DNA of 64,000 bases from Actinomycetota bacterium. Lineage in GTDB: Bacteria > Actinomycetota > Actinomycetes > Mycobacteriales > Micromonosporaceae. The notes under the pieces were generated by a model. It was not told the origin of the DNA and ran no database searches. It saw only the letters and a program-made list of their open reading frames with translations. Numbering within the stretch: position 1 is the stretch's first letter; every line of letters starts with the position of its first letter. The position numbers and the translations under genes were made by a program. The stretch spans positions 116,131 to 180,130 of the forward strand of contig VAWN01000022.1 in the NCBI GenBank assembly GCA_005885555.1. Reading direction: 5' to 3'. Shown piece after piece: positions 23,168-35,627 of the stretch.

Positions 23168-26104
23168 TCAGCCTGGCATGCCGTAGACCGCCAGCTCGAC
23201 GGTGTCCACGAAGAAGCATCCGCTGAAGTCAAAACTCGGGCACGTACCGCCGGACTCGGCGACCTGGGTCGACAGGATCGTGTACCGCACATATCGCACG
23301 CCCGCGGTGCTGGCCGGGGCGAGCGGCAGGCTGTTCATGCGGTTCTGGTCGGCGACGTGGAAGGTGCCGGCGGACGCGTCCGTCCAGGTGGTGCCGTCGA
23401 CGGAGGTCTCGACCTTGTACCCGCCGACACTGGAGGAACCATCGTCACCGCACGTGCCGGTCGGGTTGATGGCGATCCCGTTGATGTTCACCGCGGCGGG
23501 AAGCTTGACCACCGTGGTGATGGGTTTCAGCGTGCCGTCGGGGTTGAATGCGGTGAACCAGCTCACGCCCGTGCTCTGGTCCATGTCGAGCATCAGGTCC
23601 GGTCCGCAGGTGGGCCACGGGTCGCCGTCGAAGGCGGTCACCGCGCTGCCGCCGCTGAGCGCCGCCCAGTCGTGGCGCATCACCCAGTTGACGACGTTGG
23701 TCCGCGAGGCGATCGAGATCGTCCGTATCTGCGGTTCGTAGACGCCGCCCCTGGCCCTGACCTTGGGGTAGGTGCCGGGGAGGATGCCGCTGATCGTGTA
23801 CGTGCCGTCGGCGCCGGTCACGCCCACGTAGTCGCCGGCGAAGCCGGAGGTGTGCCCGGCGAACTCGACGGTCACGCCGGCGGCCGGAGCGCCGCTGTCC
23901 TGGTCGGTGATCGTGCCGGTCAGCGAGCCGGTCGGGGTGCCGGCCGGCGGCGGAGTGTTGAAGTCCTCCACCGGGTCGTTGTCGTCACCGTCCAGCGTTG
24001 CGGCGAAGAACCCCATGCCGCGCTGGGCGAACACCTGCCAGATCTTCTTGTGCGCCTGGCCGCCGTTGACGACGGTGTCGGCCTGCAGGATCGAGTTGCG
24101 CATGTCGAGGAACGACGGGCTGGCCGGCGACAGCTCCATCGCCCGGGTGACCAGCGACTCGGTCAGCGTCGTGCCGAGCGCCTTGCGCAGGTCCCACAGG
24201 GTCTCGCCCCAGATCTCGCCGTCGGCGTGCACCTCGGGGAACCCGATGATCCGGCCGTAGTCACCGTAGGTGTAGCCGCCGGGGCCGGCGCCGTCCGTGC
24301 CGTGGCACTTCGCGTCGGTGGAGCCGACCGGACAGTCCAGCGGCTGGGTGCGGATCAGGTCCCGACCGTGGCTGACGTACTCGCCGACGCGGACGTCGCC
24401 GGCCGCGGCGGTGTCCTTGACGAAGCCCTTGTCGACCAGGTAGTCCTCCGCGTACCAGTCGCTCCACGCCTCGCCCATCGCCCCGGACTGCTCGCTGTCG
24501 AGCGTCGAGTTGCCCTGCGCGTCGACGACGAGGCGGTTGGACAGGCCGTGGGTGTACTCGTGGTAGACGATGTCGGCCTCGTCCCCGGCGTTGCCGGCGA
24601 GGAACGGGTCGTCCGCCCAGACGTCCGGCCGGGCGTGGAAGAGGAACATGCCCATCAACGGCGACTCGCCGTCCGGCGGCGTGCTCATGAAGGCGTTGTC
24701 GACGAAGAACCCGCGGGGGTCGTCGGCGCCCAGGTCAGCCGCCGCGAAAATCGCGTCGCCGTCAACCTTCTCGAAGTTGCCGGCCGCCCGGGTGAAGCCG
24801 ATCGGGAACGCGGCCAGGTGGTCGTGGAAGTTTCCGAGGTAGTAGAAGACCTGGGTGCCGTCCTGGTCGGCGTTCGTCCGCCACGAGCCGGCCACGGCGG
24901 AGTTCCACGAGCACGGGTACGTCGACGAGCAGAACCCGGCCGCGCCGGTCTGGGCGGTGAAGTCGGTGAACGGGTAGTCGAAGCGGCCCTTCGCGCCGGA
25001 CGGCACCTCCTCGCCGGGGTCGACCTTGAGGTTCACGTTCACGTCCAGGAAGACGTGCGCGGTGTTGCCGTCCAGGGTCTGCGAGCCCGCGGGCAACCAG
25101 CCCGCTTCGGTGAAGTCGCGCCGCTTCTGGGTACCGCCCTTGGGTGCGCCGGGGTAGTAGTCCCACGCCAGGCCGGAGGCGTCCGCGGCCTCGTGCTCGG
25201 TGAGGCTGTGCCGGTAGAGCGTGCGTCCGTCCTGCGCGTCGACGACCTCCAGGAACAGCTCGTTCTTCGCACCGCGGGTGATCGTCTGCCACGCCGGGCG
25301 GGGCCCGCCGGGGCTCTGGAACACCACCCGCTGGGCCCGGTCGCCGCCGCTGAAGACGGTCGTGGACACCGCGTCCGCGGCGGTGGCTGCCTTCGCGTCC
25401 CGTACGGGAGCGGCGATGTTGGTCAGGGCGGCCCGGCGTGCGGCGTCCGGCGTGAGCTTCACGGCGGGCAGGCTGGTGGGCAGGCCGGCCACCGGAGATC
25501 CGTTGATCTGGATCAGCCGACCGTCCTTGGTCACGTGCGCCTGCACGCCGTTGCCGAACAGCGGTACGCCGCCGACGCTCTGGACGAAGCTCAGGTGGTG
25601 GGTGCCGGCGATGTCGACGTAGTCCCGGCGCAGGCTCAGCCGCGACACGTCGGCGGCGCTCAGCCCGAAGACCTCCGGGTACCGGTTGAGATAGCCCGTC
25701 GCGATCGCCGCGGGGGCGGCCGCGCTCGGATCGGTCAGGAACCCGTCCAGCCGCCCCACGACCCGGGGCGTGCCGGTCAGTGGGTCGAGGTCGACGACGC
25801 CCTCCACCCCGAGGCCGGCACGGAACGACTTCAGCGCCGGTGCTGCCACGGCCGCCCGCGCCGCGCCGCGCTGCCGCAGCGCCTGTTGGGTACCCGCTTC
25901 GCGGCGGGAGTCGAACACGCCGGTCTTGCCCGCCGGGGCGGCGCCGGAGGCGATCGGCGAGCGGACCGTGCCGGGCGGTGTGGGCTTCGGCGGCCCGGCC
26001 TGCGCGGTACCGGCGGTCATGCCGGTCGTGAGCAGGACGGCGCAGGCGGCGGCGACCATCCGGCGCTTTCGTTTCCGACCGGGGAACGGGGACCAGGGCT
26101 TCAT
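23168..26104 (-). CDS. Secreted M36 (fungalysin) metallopeptidase with CNA-like and discoidin-like tails
   Basis: A secreted zinc endopeptidase of 978 residues. A signal peptide covers about 1-36 (ends AGTAQA). A propeptide-like region follows (about 40-330), then the M36 catalytic domain with zinc motif H515-E-Y-T-H519 in VYHEYTHGLSNRL and the third-ligand region GEAWSDWYAEDY. Beyond about 715 comes a carboxypeptidase-regulatory-like beta domain (GTITDQDSGAPAAGVTVEF ... DGTYTISGILPGTY). A C-terminal discoidin-like domain (about 800-978) probably binds surface ligands. The start is ATG at 26104, with GGAG 13 bases upstream. GGTACC is scarce here compared with the rest of the window. The regulator gene at 26339 is divergent and may control it. 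Confidence 0.92.
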   Translation of the reverse strand: MKPWSPFPGRKRKRRMVAAACAVLLTTGMTAGTAQAGPPKPTPPGTVRSPIASGAAPAGKTGVFDSRREAGTQQALRQRGAARAAVAAPALKSFRAGLGVEGVVDLDPLTGTPRVVGRLDGFLTDPSAAAPAAIATGYLNRYPEVFGLSAADVSRLSLRRDYVDIAGTHHLSFVQSVGGVPLFGNGVQAHVTKDGRLIQINGSPVAGLPTSLPAVKLTPDAARRAALTNIAAPVRDAKAATAADAVSTTVFSGGDRAQRVVFQSPGGPRPAWQTITRGAKNELFLEVVDAQDGRTLYRHSLTEHEAADASGLAWDYYPGAPKGGTQKRRDFTEAGWLPAGSQTLDGNTAHVFLDVNVNLKVDPGEEVPSGAKGRFDYPFTDFTAQTGAAGFCSSTYPCSWNSAVAGSWRTNADQDGTQVFYYLGNFHDHLAAFPIGFTRAAGNFEKVDGDAIFAAADLGADDPRGFFVDNAFMSTPPDGESPLMGMFLFHARPDVWADDPFLAGNAGDEADIVYHEYTHGLSNRLVVDAQGNSTLDSEQSGAMGEAWSDWYAEDYLVDKGFVKDTAAAGDVRVGEYVSHGRDLIRTQPLDCPVGSTDAKCHGTDGAGPGGYTYGDYGRIIGFPEVHADGEIWGETLWDLRKALGTTLTESLVTRAMELSPASPSFLDMRNSILQADTVVNGGQAHKKIWQVFAQRGMGFFAATLDGDDNDPVEDFNTPPPAGTPTGSLTGTITDQDSGAPAAGVTVEFAGHTSGFAGDYVGVTGADGTYTISGILPGTYPKVRARGGVYEPQIRTISIASRTNVVNWVMRHDWAALSGGSAVTAFDGDPWPTCGPDLMLDMDQSTGVSWFTAFNPDGTLKPITTVVKLPAAVNINGIAINPTGTCGDDGSSSVGGYKVETSVDGTTWTDASAGTFHVADQNRMNSLPLAPASTAGVRYVRYTILSTQVAESGGTCPSFDFSGCFFVDTVELAVYGMPG

Positions 26105-26264
26105 GGGAGGTTTGCTCCTTCGTTGGAGAGGTGGGGGAGCGGCGCGTCATGGCACCCGTCGATCCCGTCGCGCGCGCGTATACGCGCCGGGATCCCTTGC
26201 CTGACCTGCCCGGATGCTGACATGATCGGGAATCGACGGTAAATAGATCCGGCCTGGCGGCAGT

Positions 26265-26276
26265 GCGTCATGACGC
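26265..26276. promoter_or_regulatory. Candidate operator in the peptidase-regulator divergent region
   Basis: GCGTCATGACGC is a perfect 12-bp palindrome in the 234-base gap between the M36 peptidase and the TrmB/LuxR-type regulator. A further half-site TTGACGCC follows at 26278-26285. Operator function is inferred from position only. The remaining gap shows no other clear element. Confidence 0.4.
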
Positions 26277-26338
26277 TTTGACGCCACCGGCCACGAAGGT
26301 CCAGGGGGCGACCGAGGTCAACCGAGGAGGTGACCCAG

Positions 26339-27292
26339 GTGCTGGAGGCATTTCAGCTCGGCGACGCCGAGGAGATGCTCTACCTCGCCCTCGTCGACGC
26401 GCCCGGCCTGACGGCCGCCGACCTCGCGCCGCTGGCGAAGACCACCGAGGATGAGGTCCACGAGATCCTCGGCGGTCTCGAGTCGGCCGGGCTGGTGACC
26501 CGCCTGCCCGGCACGCCCCGCCGCTACACCGCGATCGAACCGGGCGTCGGCCTCGCCGCGCTCATCGCCGCCCAGGAGGAGCGGGTGCAGCGTGCCCGCA
26601 CGGCCGCGTACCAGATCGCCGAGCGCTTCCGGCTCTCCCGCGACGCCGGCAGCCGGCGGGACATCGTCGATGTCGTGGTCGGGGCGCCGACGGTACGGCA
26701 GCAGATCTACGATCTCGAACGGCTGACGTGCGCCGACCTGCGGATGTTCGAGAAGCCGCCGTGCCTGGGGCTGGACCACGGCGTGGCGGTCAAGCAGCTG
26801 GTCGGCGGCGTCCGGGTGCGCTGCCTCTACGACCGGGCGTCGCTCGACCAACCGGGCCGGATCGCGAATATCCAGGGCATGCGTGCCGCGGGCGAAGAAG
26901 GCCGGGTCATGCTGCGGGTTCCGTTCAAGCTGCTGATCGGCGACAACCAGTCCGGCCTGATCATCCTGGCCCCGGAGGAGGTGGGCTGCACCCCGACCGC
27001 GCTCGTGGTACGCCCGTCCGCGCTCCTCGACGGCCTGGCGGAACTGTTCGAGATCGTCTGGCGGTCGGCCATCGCCCTGCAGCCCACCGAACCTGTCACC
27101 GACGCTCCCAGCGAGCAGGAGCGGCAGCTCCTCGCCCTGCTCGCCGCCGGCACGACGGACGAGGCGGTGGCCCGGCGCCTGGGACTGAGCAGGCGCACCG
27201 TGCAGCGCCAGATGCAGCAGCTCATGCGTCGCCTTGGCGCCGACTCGAGGTTCCAGGCCGGCTTGCAGGCCAAGGCCCGCGGCTGGCTGTGA
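26339..27292 (+). CDS. TrmB-like/LuxR-type transcriptional regulator
   Basis: A two-domain regulator of 317 residues. The N-terminus (about 1-70) is a TrmB-like winged helix: LGDAEEMLYLALVDAPGLTAADLA and LESAGLVTRLPGTPRRY. A middle ligand- or signal-binding region spans about 80-240. The C-terminus (about 255-317) is a LuxR-type helix-turn-helix, LLAAGTTDEAVARRLGLSRRTVQRQMQQLMRRLGA. I chose GTG at 26339, with GAGGAGG 8 bases upstream; the longer frame from GTG 26330 would start inside that site. It is divergent from the M36 peptidase gene, the most likely target. Its stop overlaps the next gene (GTGA). Similar proteins regulate protease or secondary-metabolism genes in Streptomyces (recollection, not tested). 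Confidence 0.85.
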   Translation: MLEAFQLGDAEEMLYLALVDAPGLTAADLAPLAKTTEDEVHEILGGLESAGLVTRLPGTPRRYTAIEPGVGLAALIAAQEERVQRARTAAYQIAERFRLSRDAGSRRDIVDVVVGAPTVRQQIYDLERLTCADLRMFEKPPCLGLDHGVAVKQLVGGVRVRCLYDRASLDQPGRIANIQGMRAAGEEGRVMLRVPFKLLIGDNQSGLIILAPEEVGCTPTALVVRPSALLDGLAELFEIVWRSAIALQPTEPVTDAPSEQERQLLALLAAGTTDEAVARRLGLSRRTVQRQMQQLMRRLGADSRFQAGLQAKARGWL

Positions 27293-27603
27293 CGGCGCTG
27301 CGCGGGTCGCTCGCCGAGGACGTGCGCCTGCGGTTGCTGGTGCCGCGGGGTCCGCAGGCCAACACCGGCGCCGACGAGACACTGGCGCGGTTCGCCGGGT
27401 GGTTCGGCGCCGCGGACGAGCTGCGGGTCGAGTCGTCATCCGTGGGTACCGTGGCCAGCCGCCTTGTCGTCGCGTACCGGCTGCGCCTGCGCGACGCCGC
27501 CGGATGGCGCCTGATCGAGCAGCACCTCGTCGCCGACCCCGGACCGGACGGGCGCCTGGCCACCATCGACCTGCTGTGTACCGGGTTCCACGCCGCCGAC
27601 TGA
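27289..27603 (+). CDS. Small NTF2-like (SnoaL-like) protein
   Basis: A 104-residue protein whose pattern fits a cone-shaped NTF2/SnoaL fold: a helical N-terminus, RFAGWFGAADELRVESSSV, then strands RLVVAYRLRLRDAAGWRLIEQHLV and RLATIDLLCTGF. The GTG start at 27289 overlaps the regulator stop by four bases, so it is translated with the regulator. It might bind the signal for the regulator or be a small enzyme. The function is not known, and the fold assignment is from pattern only. Confidence 0.65.
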   Translation: MTALRGSLAEDVRLRLLVPRGPQANTGADETLARFAGWFGAADELRVESSSVGTVASRLVVAYRLRLRDAAGWRLIEQHLVADPGPDGRLATIDLLCTGFHAAD

Positions 27604-27631
27604 CCGGGCCGGGCGGCCACGTCCCGGTGCG

Positions 27632-28117
27632 TCAGGCGCCGGCGCAGTGGTCGTCCGCGTACGCGGTGATGTCGCCGACCGCCTGAGCGTGACCCTCGGT
27701 CATGATGACCGCGAAGAGCTTCTCCCGCGCCGCGTCCGGGCTCCAGCCGGCCTGCTCGCTCGCCGCCCGTACCTGCTGAAGATCACCGATGACCACCCGG
27801 TAGTCGCCGGCGAGCTGGGCCGGGGCCACGGCGGCCAGCGCCTGCTCCTCCTGGATCAGTTTGTCGAACGACGAATGGACCTGGTCCGGGGTCATCGACG
27901 GGACGAACGTCTGGGCCAGCAGTTGCGAGTTGGACACGCGGTCCCCGTGGAACCGCGCGCACCACGCCTTGCTGTCGCCCGCCGGTGCGGGCCCCGGCGC
28001 CGCACTGCCCGCCGCCGCGCTGGCCGGTGCGGCCGTCGTCGGGCTGCTGCCCCCGTTGTGGGTACCGCAGCCGGCCAGCAGCGCGACGAGTACCGCGGCC
28101 ACACCGACCCTTCGCAT
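27632..28117 (-). CDS. Small lipoprotein of unknown function
   Basis: A 161-residue exported lipoprotein. The N-terminus MRRVGVAAVLVALLAGC carries a lipobox (LAGC, acylated Cys17), followed by a Ser/Ala/Pro/Gly linker. The mature part is helical, with cysteines in AWCARFHG and DDHCAGA that may pair. No family was recognised. The start is ATG at 28117; only a weak ribosome site is visible. It is divergent from the NACHT gene with an 83-base gap. Confidence 0.7.
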   Translation of the reverse strand: MRRVGVAAVLVALLAGCGTHNGGSSPTTAAPASAAAGSAAPGPAPAGDSKAWCARFHGDRVSNSQLLAQTFVPSMTPDQVHSSFDKLIQEEQALAAVAPAQLAGDYRVVIGDLQQVRAASEQAGWSPDAAREKLFAVIMTEGHAQAVGDITAYADDHCAGA

Positions 28118-28200
28118 GTACCCATCGTCGCCGCACCGGTCATCAAACCGTCCCCGTTCGGTCCTCCGCCCGTTTTGCCGGTCCGGCCTAGGATCGACCG

Positions 28201-31200
28201 GTGCGCAAGGAGCCGGCCCTGACGTACCAGGGTGCCCTGAAGATCCTCGGTAAGCACGAGTCGTCCGCCGTGAAGGCGCTGGATACCCTGCTGGGCGGTC
28301 TGATCCTCGCCGCCGGCCCGGCCGCCTACCTCGGCAGGCAGGCGGCCCAGTTCCTGTGGGGCGCGGTCGACCAGAAGAACGAGGCGATCGGCCTGCTGAA
28401 CCGGTTGGTACGGGCCGGCACCGCGCGGCTGCTGCGCACCACCGGCCGGGAACGGCACGAGCTGCTCCAGGCGGCGCACACCACGATCGTGGCGGCGGCA
28501 CTGTTCGAGGCGCTACGGGAGGAGCTCGGCGAGCGGTACAAGGATCTCGACCTGACCCGTGCCGAACAGGTGCAACTGTTGACCGGCCGGACCACCGAGG
28601 AGGTCGTGGAGACCCTGTGCTTCGCCGAGGTGCCGATCCCGTCGGCCGCCCGCGGCTTCGAGGAGAACCTCGCAGCCCTGTCGCTCTACTACAACCGGAT
28701 GGCACTGACCTGCCAGAACTTCTTTGGCGGGCTGGCGGCCGGGGAGAACCTGCGCATCGATCTGCAGGCGACCTTCGACATCACCGCTCGCGCACTGCGC
28801 CGGTACCAGTCGCACTACCTGCAACTGGCCGCCGAGGTACCGGAGTTCTTCGTCTGGGCGATGCTCGGCGAGCAGGCCGCCACCCGTACCGCACTGCGCG
28901 GGATCGGTGGCGACCTGCGCGCCGCGCTCGACGCGCAGGGCGAGGGCCTGACCCGGTTGACGGCGCTGCTGGAGCTGCTCGCCCGCTCGGCACCGCAGCC
29001 CGGTGGCCAACGGGAACGGCTCGGTCGCGCCAACCAGGCGGCGCTGGCCAAGCCGCTGGCCCCGGCCGACGTGCTGCGCTACGTCGAAGGTCTGCGCTTC
29101 CCGTCGGTCGGGTCGGGATACGTGACGCCGCAGTACCGGTACGCCGTGGTGGGCGACGACACGCGCATCGACGACGATGAGTGGTGGGCCGGCCGGCCGG
29201 AGCACGAGGATCTGGACGCCTTCCTCGCCGCTCACTTCACCGCGCCGGTCAGCAGCCGCCGGCCGTTGCTGATCCTCGGCGATCCCGGCGCCGGGAAGTC
29301 CATGCTCACCAAGGTGCTCGCCGCCCGGCTGCCGGTCGACGGGTACACCGTGGTGCGGGTACCGCTGCGTGACGTCACCGCGCACGACAAGGTGCGGGGG
29401 CAGGTGCAGGAGGCGCTCGACGACCTCACCAACGGCCGGGTCCGCTGGGACGTGCTCGCCGACGAGAGCCACGACATCGTCCGCGTGGTGGTCTTCGACG
29501 GGCTCGACGAGGTGATCCAGACCGCCGGTACCGGACGCAACTACCTGCGCGACGTCATGGACTTCCAGGACGCCGAGGACGGCCAGGGTGCACCGGTGGC
29601 CGCGGTGGTCACGTCGCGCACGCTGGTCACCGGGCGCACGTGGGTACCGCCGGGCTGCCTCGTCGTCAAGCTCAGCGAGTTCACCGACGAGCAGGTGGCG
29701 CAGTGGCTGACCAGCTGGCGCCGCGCCAACGCCGACGCGGTGGCCGCCGGTCAGGTACGGACGCTGGAGGTACCGGCGACGCACCGCCTGCCCGAGCTTG
29801 CCCGGCAACCGTTGCTGTTGCTGCTTCTCGCGCTGTACGCGGCCGATCCGCGCAGCCCCGGCCTCGGCGACGAACAGCTGTCCTCCGCCGAGCTGTACCG
29901 CCGGCTGCTCGACAACTTCGTCCGCCGCGAGATCGACCAGAACCGGCTGGACATCCCGCCCGACCAGCTCGACCGGGAGATCGCGGACCGGTTGTGGCAC
30001 CTGGGAATCGCGGCGCTGGCGATGTTCAACCGCGGCCGCACGTTCGTGGTGGAGCAGGAGCTCGACGAGGACCTGAAAAGCTTGCACACCAACGTGCCCG
30101 AGGGCGGCGCGCGCCGGGTCATCGGCCAGTTCTTCTTCATCCACGCGGCGAGCGCCAAGGTACCGGGGCACCTGAGCCGACAGGGCACGTTCGAGTTCCT
30201 GCACAACACCTTCTGCGAGTACCTGGTCGCGGCCACCGTCCTGGAGGTGCTCGGCGACATCGCGTCGACGGTGCCGACGGGGCGGGCCCGTGCCCGCGCG
30301 GCCAATCGCCTCGACGACGACCTCCTGCACGCGCTCCTGTCGCATTACCCGCTCGCCGTGCAGCACCCGATCCTGACCTTCGCGGAACAGATCGCGGCGG
30401 CGTTGGACGAGGGGGAGCGAGCCGCGCTTCTCGACCTGCTGACCGAACTGCTCGCCCAGGTCCGGGACCGCGCGGACGCCGGCCTCTACGCGGGATACCG
30501 ACCGCGGTCGCAGGATCCGGTCCGGGAACTGGCCGCCTACACCGCCAATCTCGTCCTCCTCCGGGTCCACCTGGATTGGCGGGCCGCCCCGCTGACCGCG
30601 GTGGCGCCCGGCGGAAGCACCGCACTGGAGGCGTGGCGCTCGACGGTCCGGATGTGGCGGGCAGGGCTCGACGGGCAGTCGTGGCGGGCGATGCTGGAGG
30701 CGCTGAGACTCTCCGGTGACGTGGTGTTTCCCGGCCTCCTGCACGGACTCCTCATGGGTCGGGAGGATGTCGTCGAGGCACGCTTGCTGGGTGATCAGGC
30801 GCTGGTGCGCCGATTGCTGGCCGGCTACGCGGCCGACCCGGAATCGTCGTACGCCTCGCCTTGGAATGGGATGGACACGCACGCGGAACTCGTCGGAACT
30901 CTCCTGTACGGAGGAGCGTTCGGTCCCGCCCTTCTCGACGCGATCGGCGTCATCGGACTGGAGGAGAACCTTCCATCCAACACCCGCCAGTTGGCCGTCA
31001 ACCTCCTCGGCCAGGTCGCCCCGGACTCCCCGTACGAGGTTGTCCGGTCCGCGGTCGCGGTGGTGCTTCCGACCGGTCTCAGCCTCGAGAAGATCGATTA
31101 CTCGCCGCTACTCGTGACCGCGGCGATGTTCCCCCAGCTTGACGAGGACCTCCCCAGGTTGTTCGACGTCCTTGGCGCACAGCGCTGGATCCGGGGATGG

Positions 31201-31285
31201 CCGGCCCGGACAGCGGTCGTGACGATTGCCCGCAACCGTGAGATCCGGGAGCGGTTCCTCGCCCTGCTCGATGACACCGAGCGGT

Positions 31286-31308
<23 letters not shown>
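28201..31308 (+). CDS. NACHT-domain NTPase (NLR-like), candidate anti-phage protein
   Basis: A 1035-residue STAND NTPase. The helical N-terminus (about 1-110, TYQGALKILGKHESSAVKALD) resembles the N-terminal helical domains found on bacterial NACHT proteins (NNH7-like, from memory). The NACHT core has Walker A G360-DPGAGK366-S367 and Walker B VVVFDGLDE with D433 and D436. The sensor-like region VAAVVTSRTLV and LPELARQPLLLLLLALY (winged-helix part) follow. The ~450-residue C-terminus is helical without a recognised repeat. Bacterial NACHT proteins can protect against phage (bNACHT, established). The start is GTG at 28201. The end overlaps the convergent glycosidase by 23 bases. GGTACC is absent from about 30170 on, so the 3' third differs in composition. 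Confidence 0.88.
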
Positions 31309-33855
<2,547 letters not shown>

Positions 33856-33859
<4 letters not shown>

Positions 33860-34674
33860 CGCTGCAGCACCTCGGCGAGCGTCCGCGCGCGATGGCCGGT
33901 GATGCGCTCGACGGTGTCGGTGACCCCGGCCAGTTCCCCGGCGGCGATCGCGGTGTAGGTGCTGACCCAGGCGTCGACCTGCCAGTCCGGCGCGCCGTAC
34001 TTCGCCCGCGACGCGTACGCCTGCGCGAGGGTCTGCGGCTCGTACCGCACGTGCGGACCGAGCGCCGCGGCGATCTCGTGCAGCGTCAAGGCTTCCGGCC
34101 CGGTCAGCGAGTACGTGCGCCCGTCGTGCGCGCCCGGCGACCGCAGTACCGCGGCGACCACCTCACCGATGTCGTCCTGCGCGACGGCCGCCACCCGACC
34201 GTCGCCGGCCGGCCCGCGGATCACCCCGCCGTCCACCATGTACGGGAAGAAGTCGAGGTACATGTTGTCCCGGACGAAGACGTGCGCCAGCCCGGTACCG
34301 CGGATGTGTTCCTCGGTGACCCAGTGGTCGCGGGCCAGCGTGAACGTCGAGTCGGCAGCCGCGCCGTAGAAGGACAGGTACACGATCCGCGCGACCCCGG
34401 CCGCGGCGGCCGCGTCGATGAACGTGCGGTGCTGGTCGACCCGGTCGGCGGCCTCGGCTCCGGAGACCATGAACAGCGTGTCCACGCCGTCCAGCGCCCG
34501 CCGGGCCGCCGCGCCGTCGCCGTAGGTCGACGTGACAACGGTGGCACCGGGGAGCGACGGCGCCCGGCCGGCATCGCGTACCACCAGCCGTTGCGGTACC
34601 CCGGCCGCGGCCAGCAGTCGCGCGACCCGGCCACCGACGTTCCCCGTTGCACCGGTCACCGCGAGCACGCTCAT
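33856..34674 (-). CDS. NmrA-like NAD(P)-binding short-chain dehydrogenase
   Basis: An atypical SDR of 272 residues. The Rossmann motif TGATGNVGGRVARLL sits at the N-terminus. Beyond it are LDGVDTLFMVSGAEAADRVDQHRTFIDAAAAAG and VDVAAV-like dinucleotide contacts, and YLSFYGAAADSTF replaces the usual YxxxK. The closest named families are NmrA-like regulators and NAD(P)H:quinone oxidoreductase QorB-like proteins. The start is ATG at 34674. The gene is coupled to the GH63-like gene by a four-base overlap, so the two may share a stress or osmolyte role (inference). Confidence 0.85.
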
Positions 34675-34877
34675 GACGGCACGCTACCGCCCGGCGGCGC
34701 TCCGGAGCGGGGACCTCCCGGGACGACTACCGGACGTCACCCCGGGTCGGCACCGGATCGGCCGAATGGGCCAAAGATAACGGTCAAATTACAACACACC
34801 GGCGTGATCGACTTGACGGATCAGGAACGGCGGCCGCTAGCGTCACCTTCGGCCTGTCGCCTACGAAGGGTTCGACC

Positions 34878-35534
34878 TTGTCCGGTAAGCACGCCGACTC
34901 CCGGCCTGCACCGCGCGGCTTCTCGACCCAAATAGCCAACATCGCCCAGTTTCTGCCGCGCCGGTACGTACCGCTCATCGCCTCGCTGACCCTCGCCGGG
35001 GTGGTTCTCGGCGCCTCGGTCGCCGCGATGAGCCTCGGTCCCGCGACCGATGCGCCACCCAAGCCGTCCGCCGCCGGCATGACCGCGGCACCCAGCTCCT
35101 CGGCCGGCCGCGCCGGCGACGAGCGCGCCTCCCGCAGCGGCCTGCGGGAGGACCCGGACCCGTCGCCGTCGGCCTCGCCGTCGCCGACCAAGCCGGCCGC
35201 GCCGCCGCCGAAGAAGGCCGCGCCGAGCCAGCCGTCCGGGGGTGGCAGCGTCGTCAGCTCCGGTACCTGCGGCGCCTCCTACTACAGCGGCGGCACCAAC
35301 GCCGACGGGTCGCCGATGAACCCCAACGCCTACACCGCGGCGCACAAGACGTTGCCGTTCGGCACGCGGGTAAGGGTGACGAACGCGGCCAACGGGAAGT
35401 CGGTGGTCGTCGTGATCCGCGACCGTGGCCCGTTCGTCGCCGGCCGGTGCCTCGACCTGACGCCAGCCGCGTTCGGCGCGATCGCCAGCCTGAGCTCCGG
35501 TGTGATCACCGTGAAGTACGAGGTCCTGTCCTAG
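34878..35534 (+). CDS. RlpA-like double-psi beta-barrel wall protein
   Basis: A 218-residue exported or membrane-anchored protein. The basic N-terminus leads to one hydrophobic segment (about 33-52, LIASLTLAGVVLGASVAAM). A low-complexity Pro/Ser/Lys linker follows, then a C-terminal double-psi beta-barrel (about 128-218): GTCGASYYSGGTNADGSPMN, HKTLPFGTRVRVTNAANG and VIRDRGPFVAGRCLDLTPAAF, with the RlpA-type aspartates. RlpA cleaves naked glycan strands; the activity here is inferred. The start is TTG at 34878 with AAGGG upstream. No c-di-AMP riboswitch is seen in the ~200-base leader. Confidence 0.88.
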   Translation: MSGKHADSRPAPRGFSTQIANIAQFLPRRYVPLIASLTLAGVVLGASVAAMSLGPATDAPPKPSAAGMTAAPSSSAGRAGDERASRSGLREDPDPSPSASPSPTKPAAPPPKKAAPSQPSGGGSVVSSGTCGASYYSGGTNADGSPMNPNAYTAAHKTLPFGTRVRVTNAANGKSVVVVIRDRGPFVAGRCLDLTPAAFGAIASLSSGVITVKYEVLS

Positions 35535-35552
35535 GACCGGACCTCGTGCTTT
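35518..35552 (+). terminator. Terminator overlapping the end of the RlpA-like gene
   Basis: Arms ACGAGGTCC (35518-35526) and GGACCTCGT (35539-35547) form a 9-bp stem. The loop itself contains the palindrome TCCTAGGA and the stop codon, and GCTTTCG follows the stem. The 5' arm lies within the last codons. Confidence 0.75.
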
Positions 35553-35627
35553 CGTCCGTTCGCGCGGATCTCGGCCCCGGACGTATGGCGCGGGCCGGTT
35601 ATCCGGCATGCTTGTCATTCGGTACCC

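Noticed and set aside
23105..26242. A 1045-residue open frame on the plus strand
   Set aside because: It is antisense to the M36 peptidase, whose signal peptide, HEYTH motif and C-terminal domains are clear.
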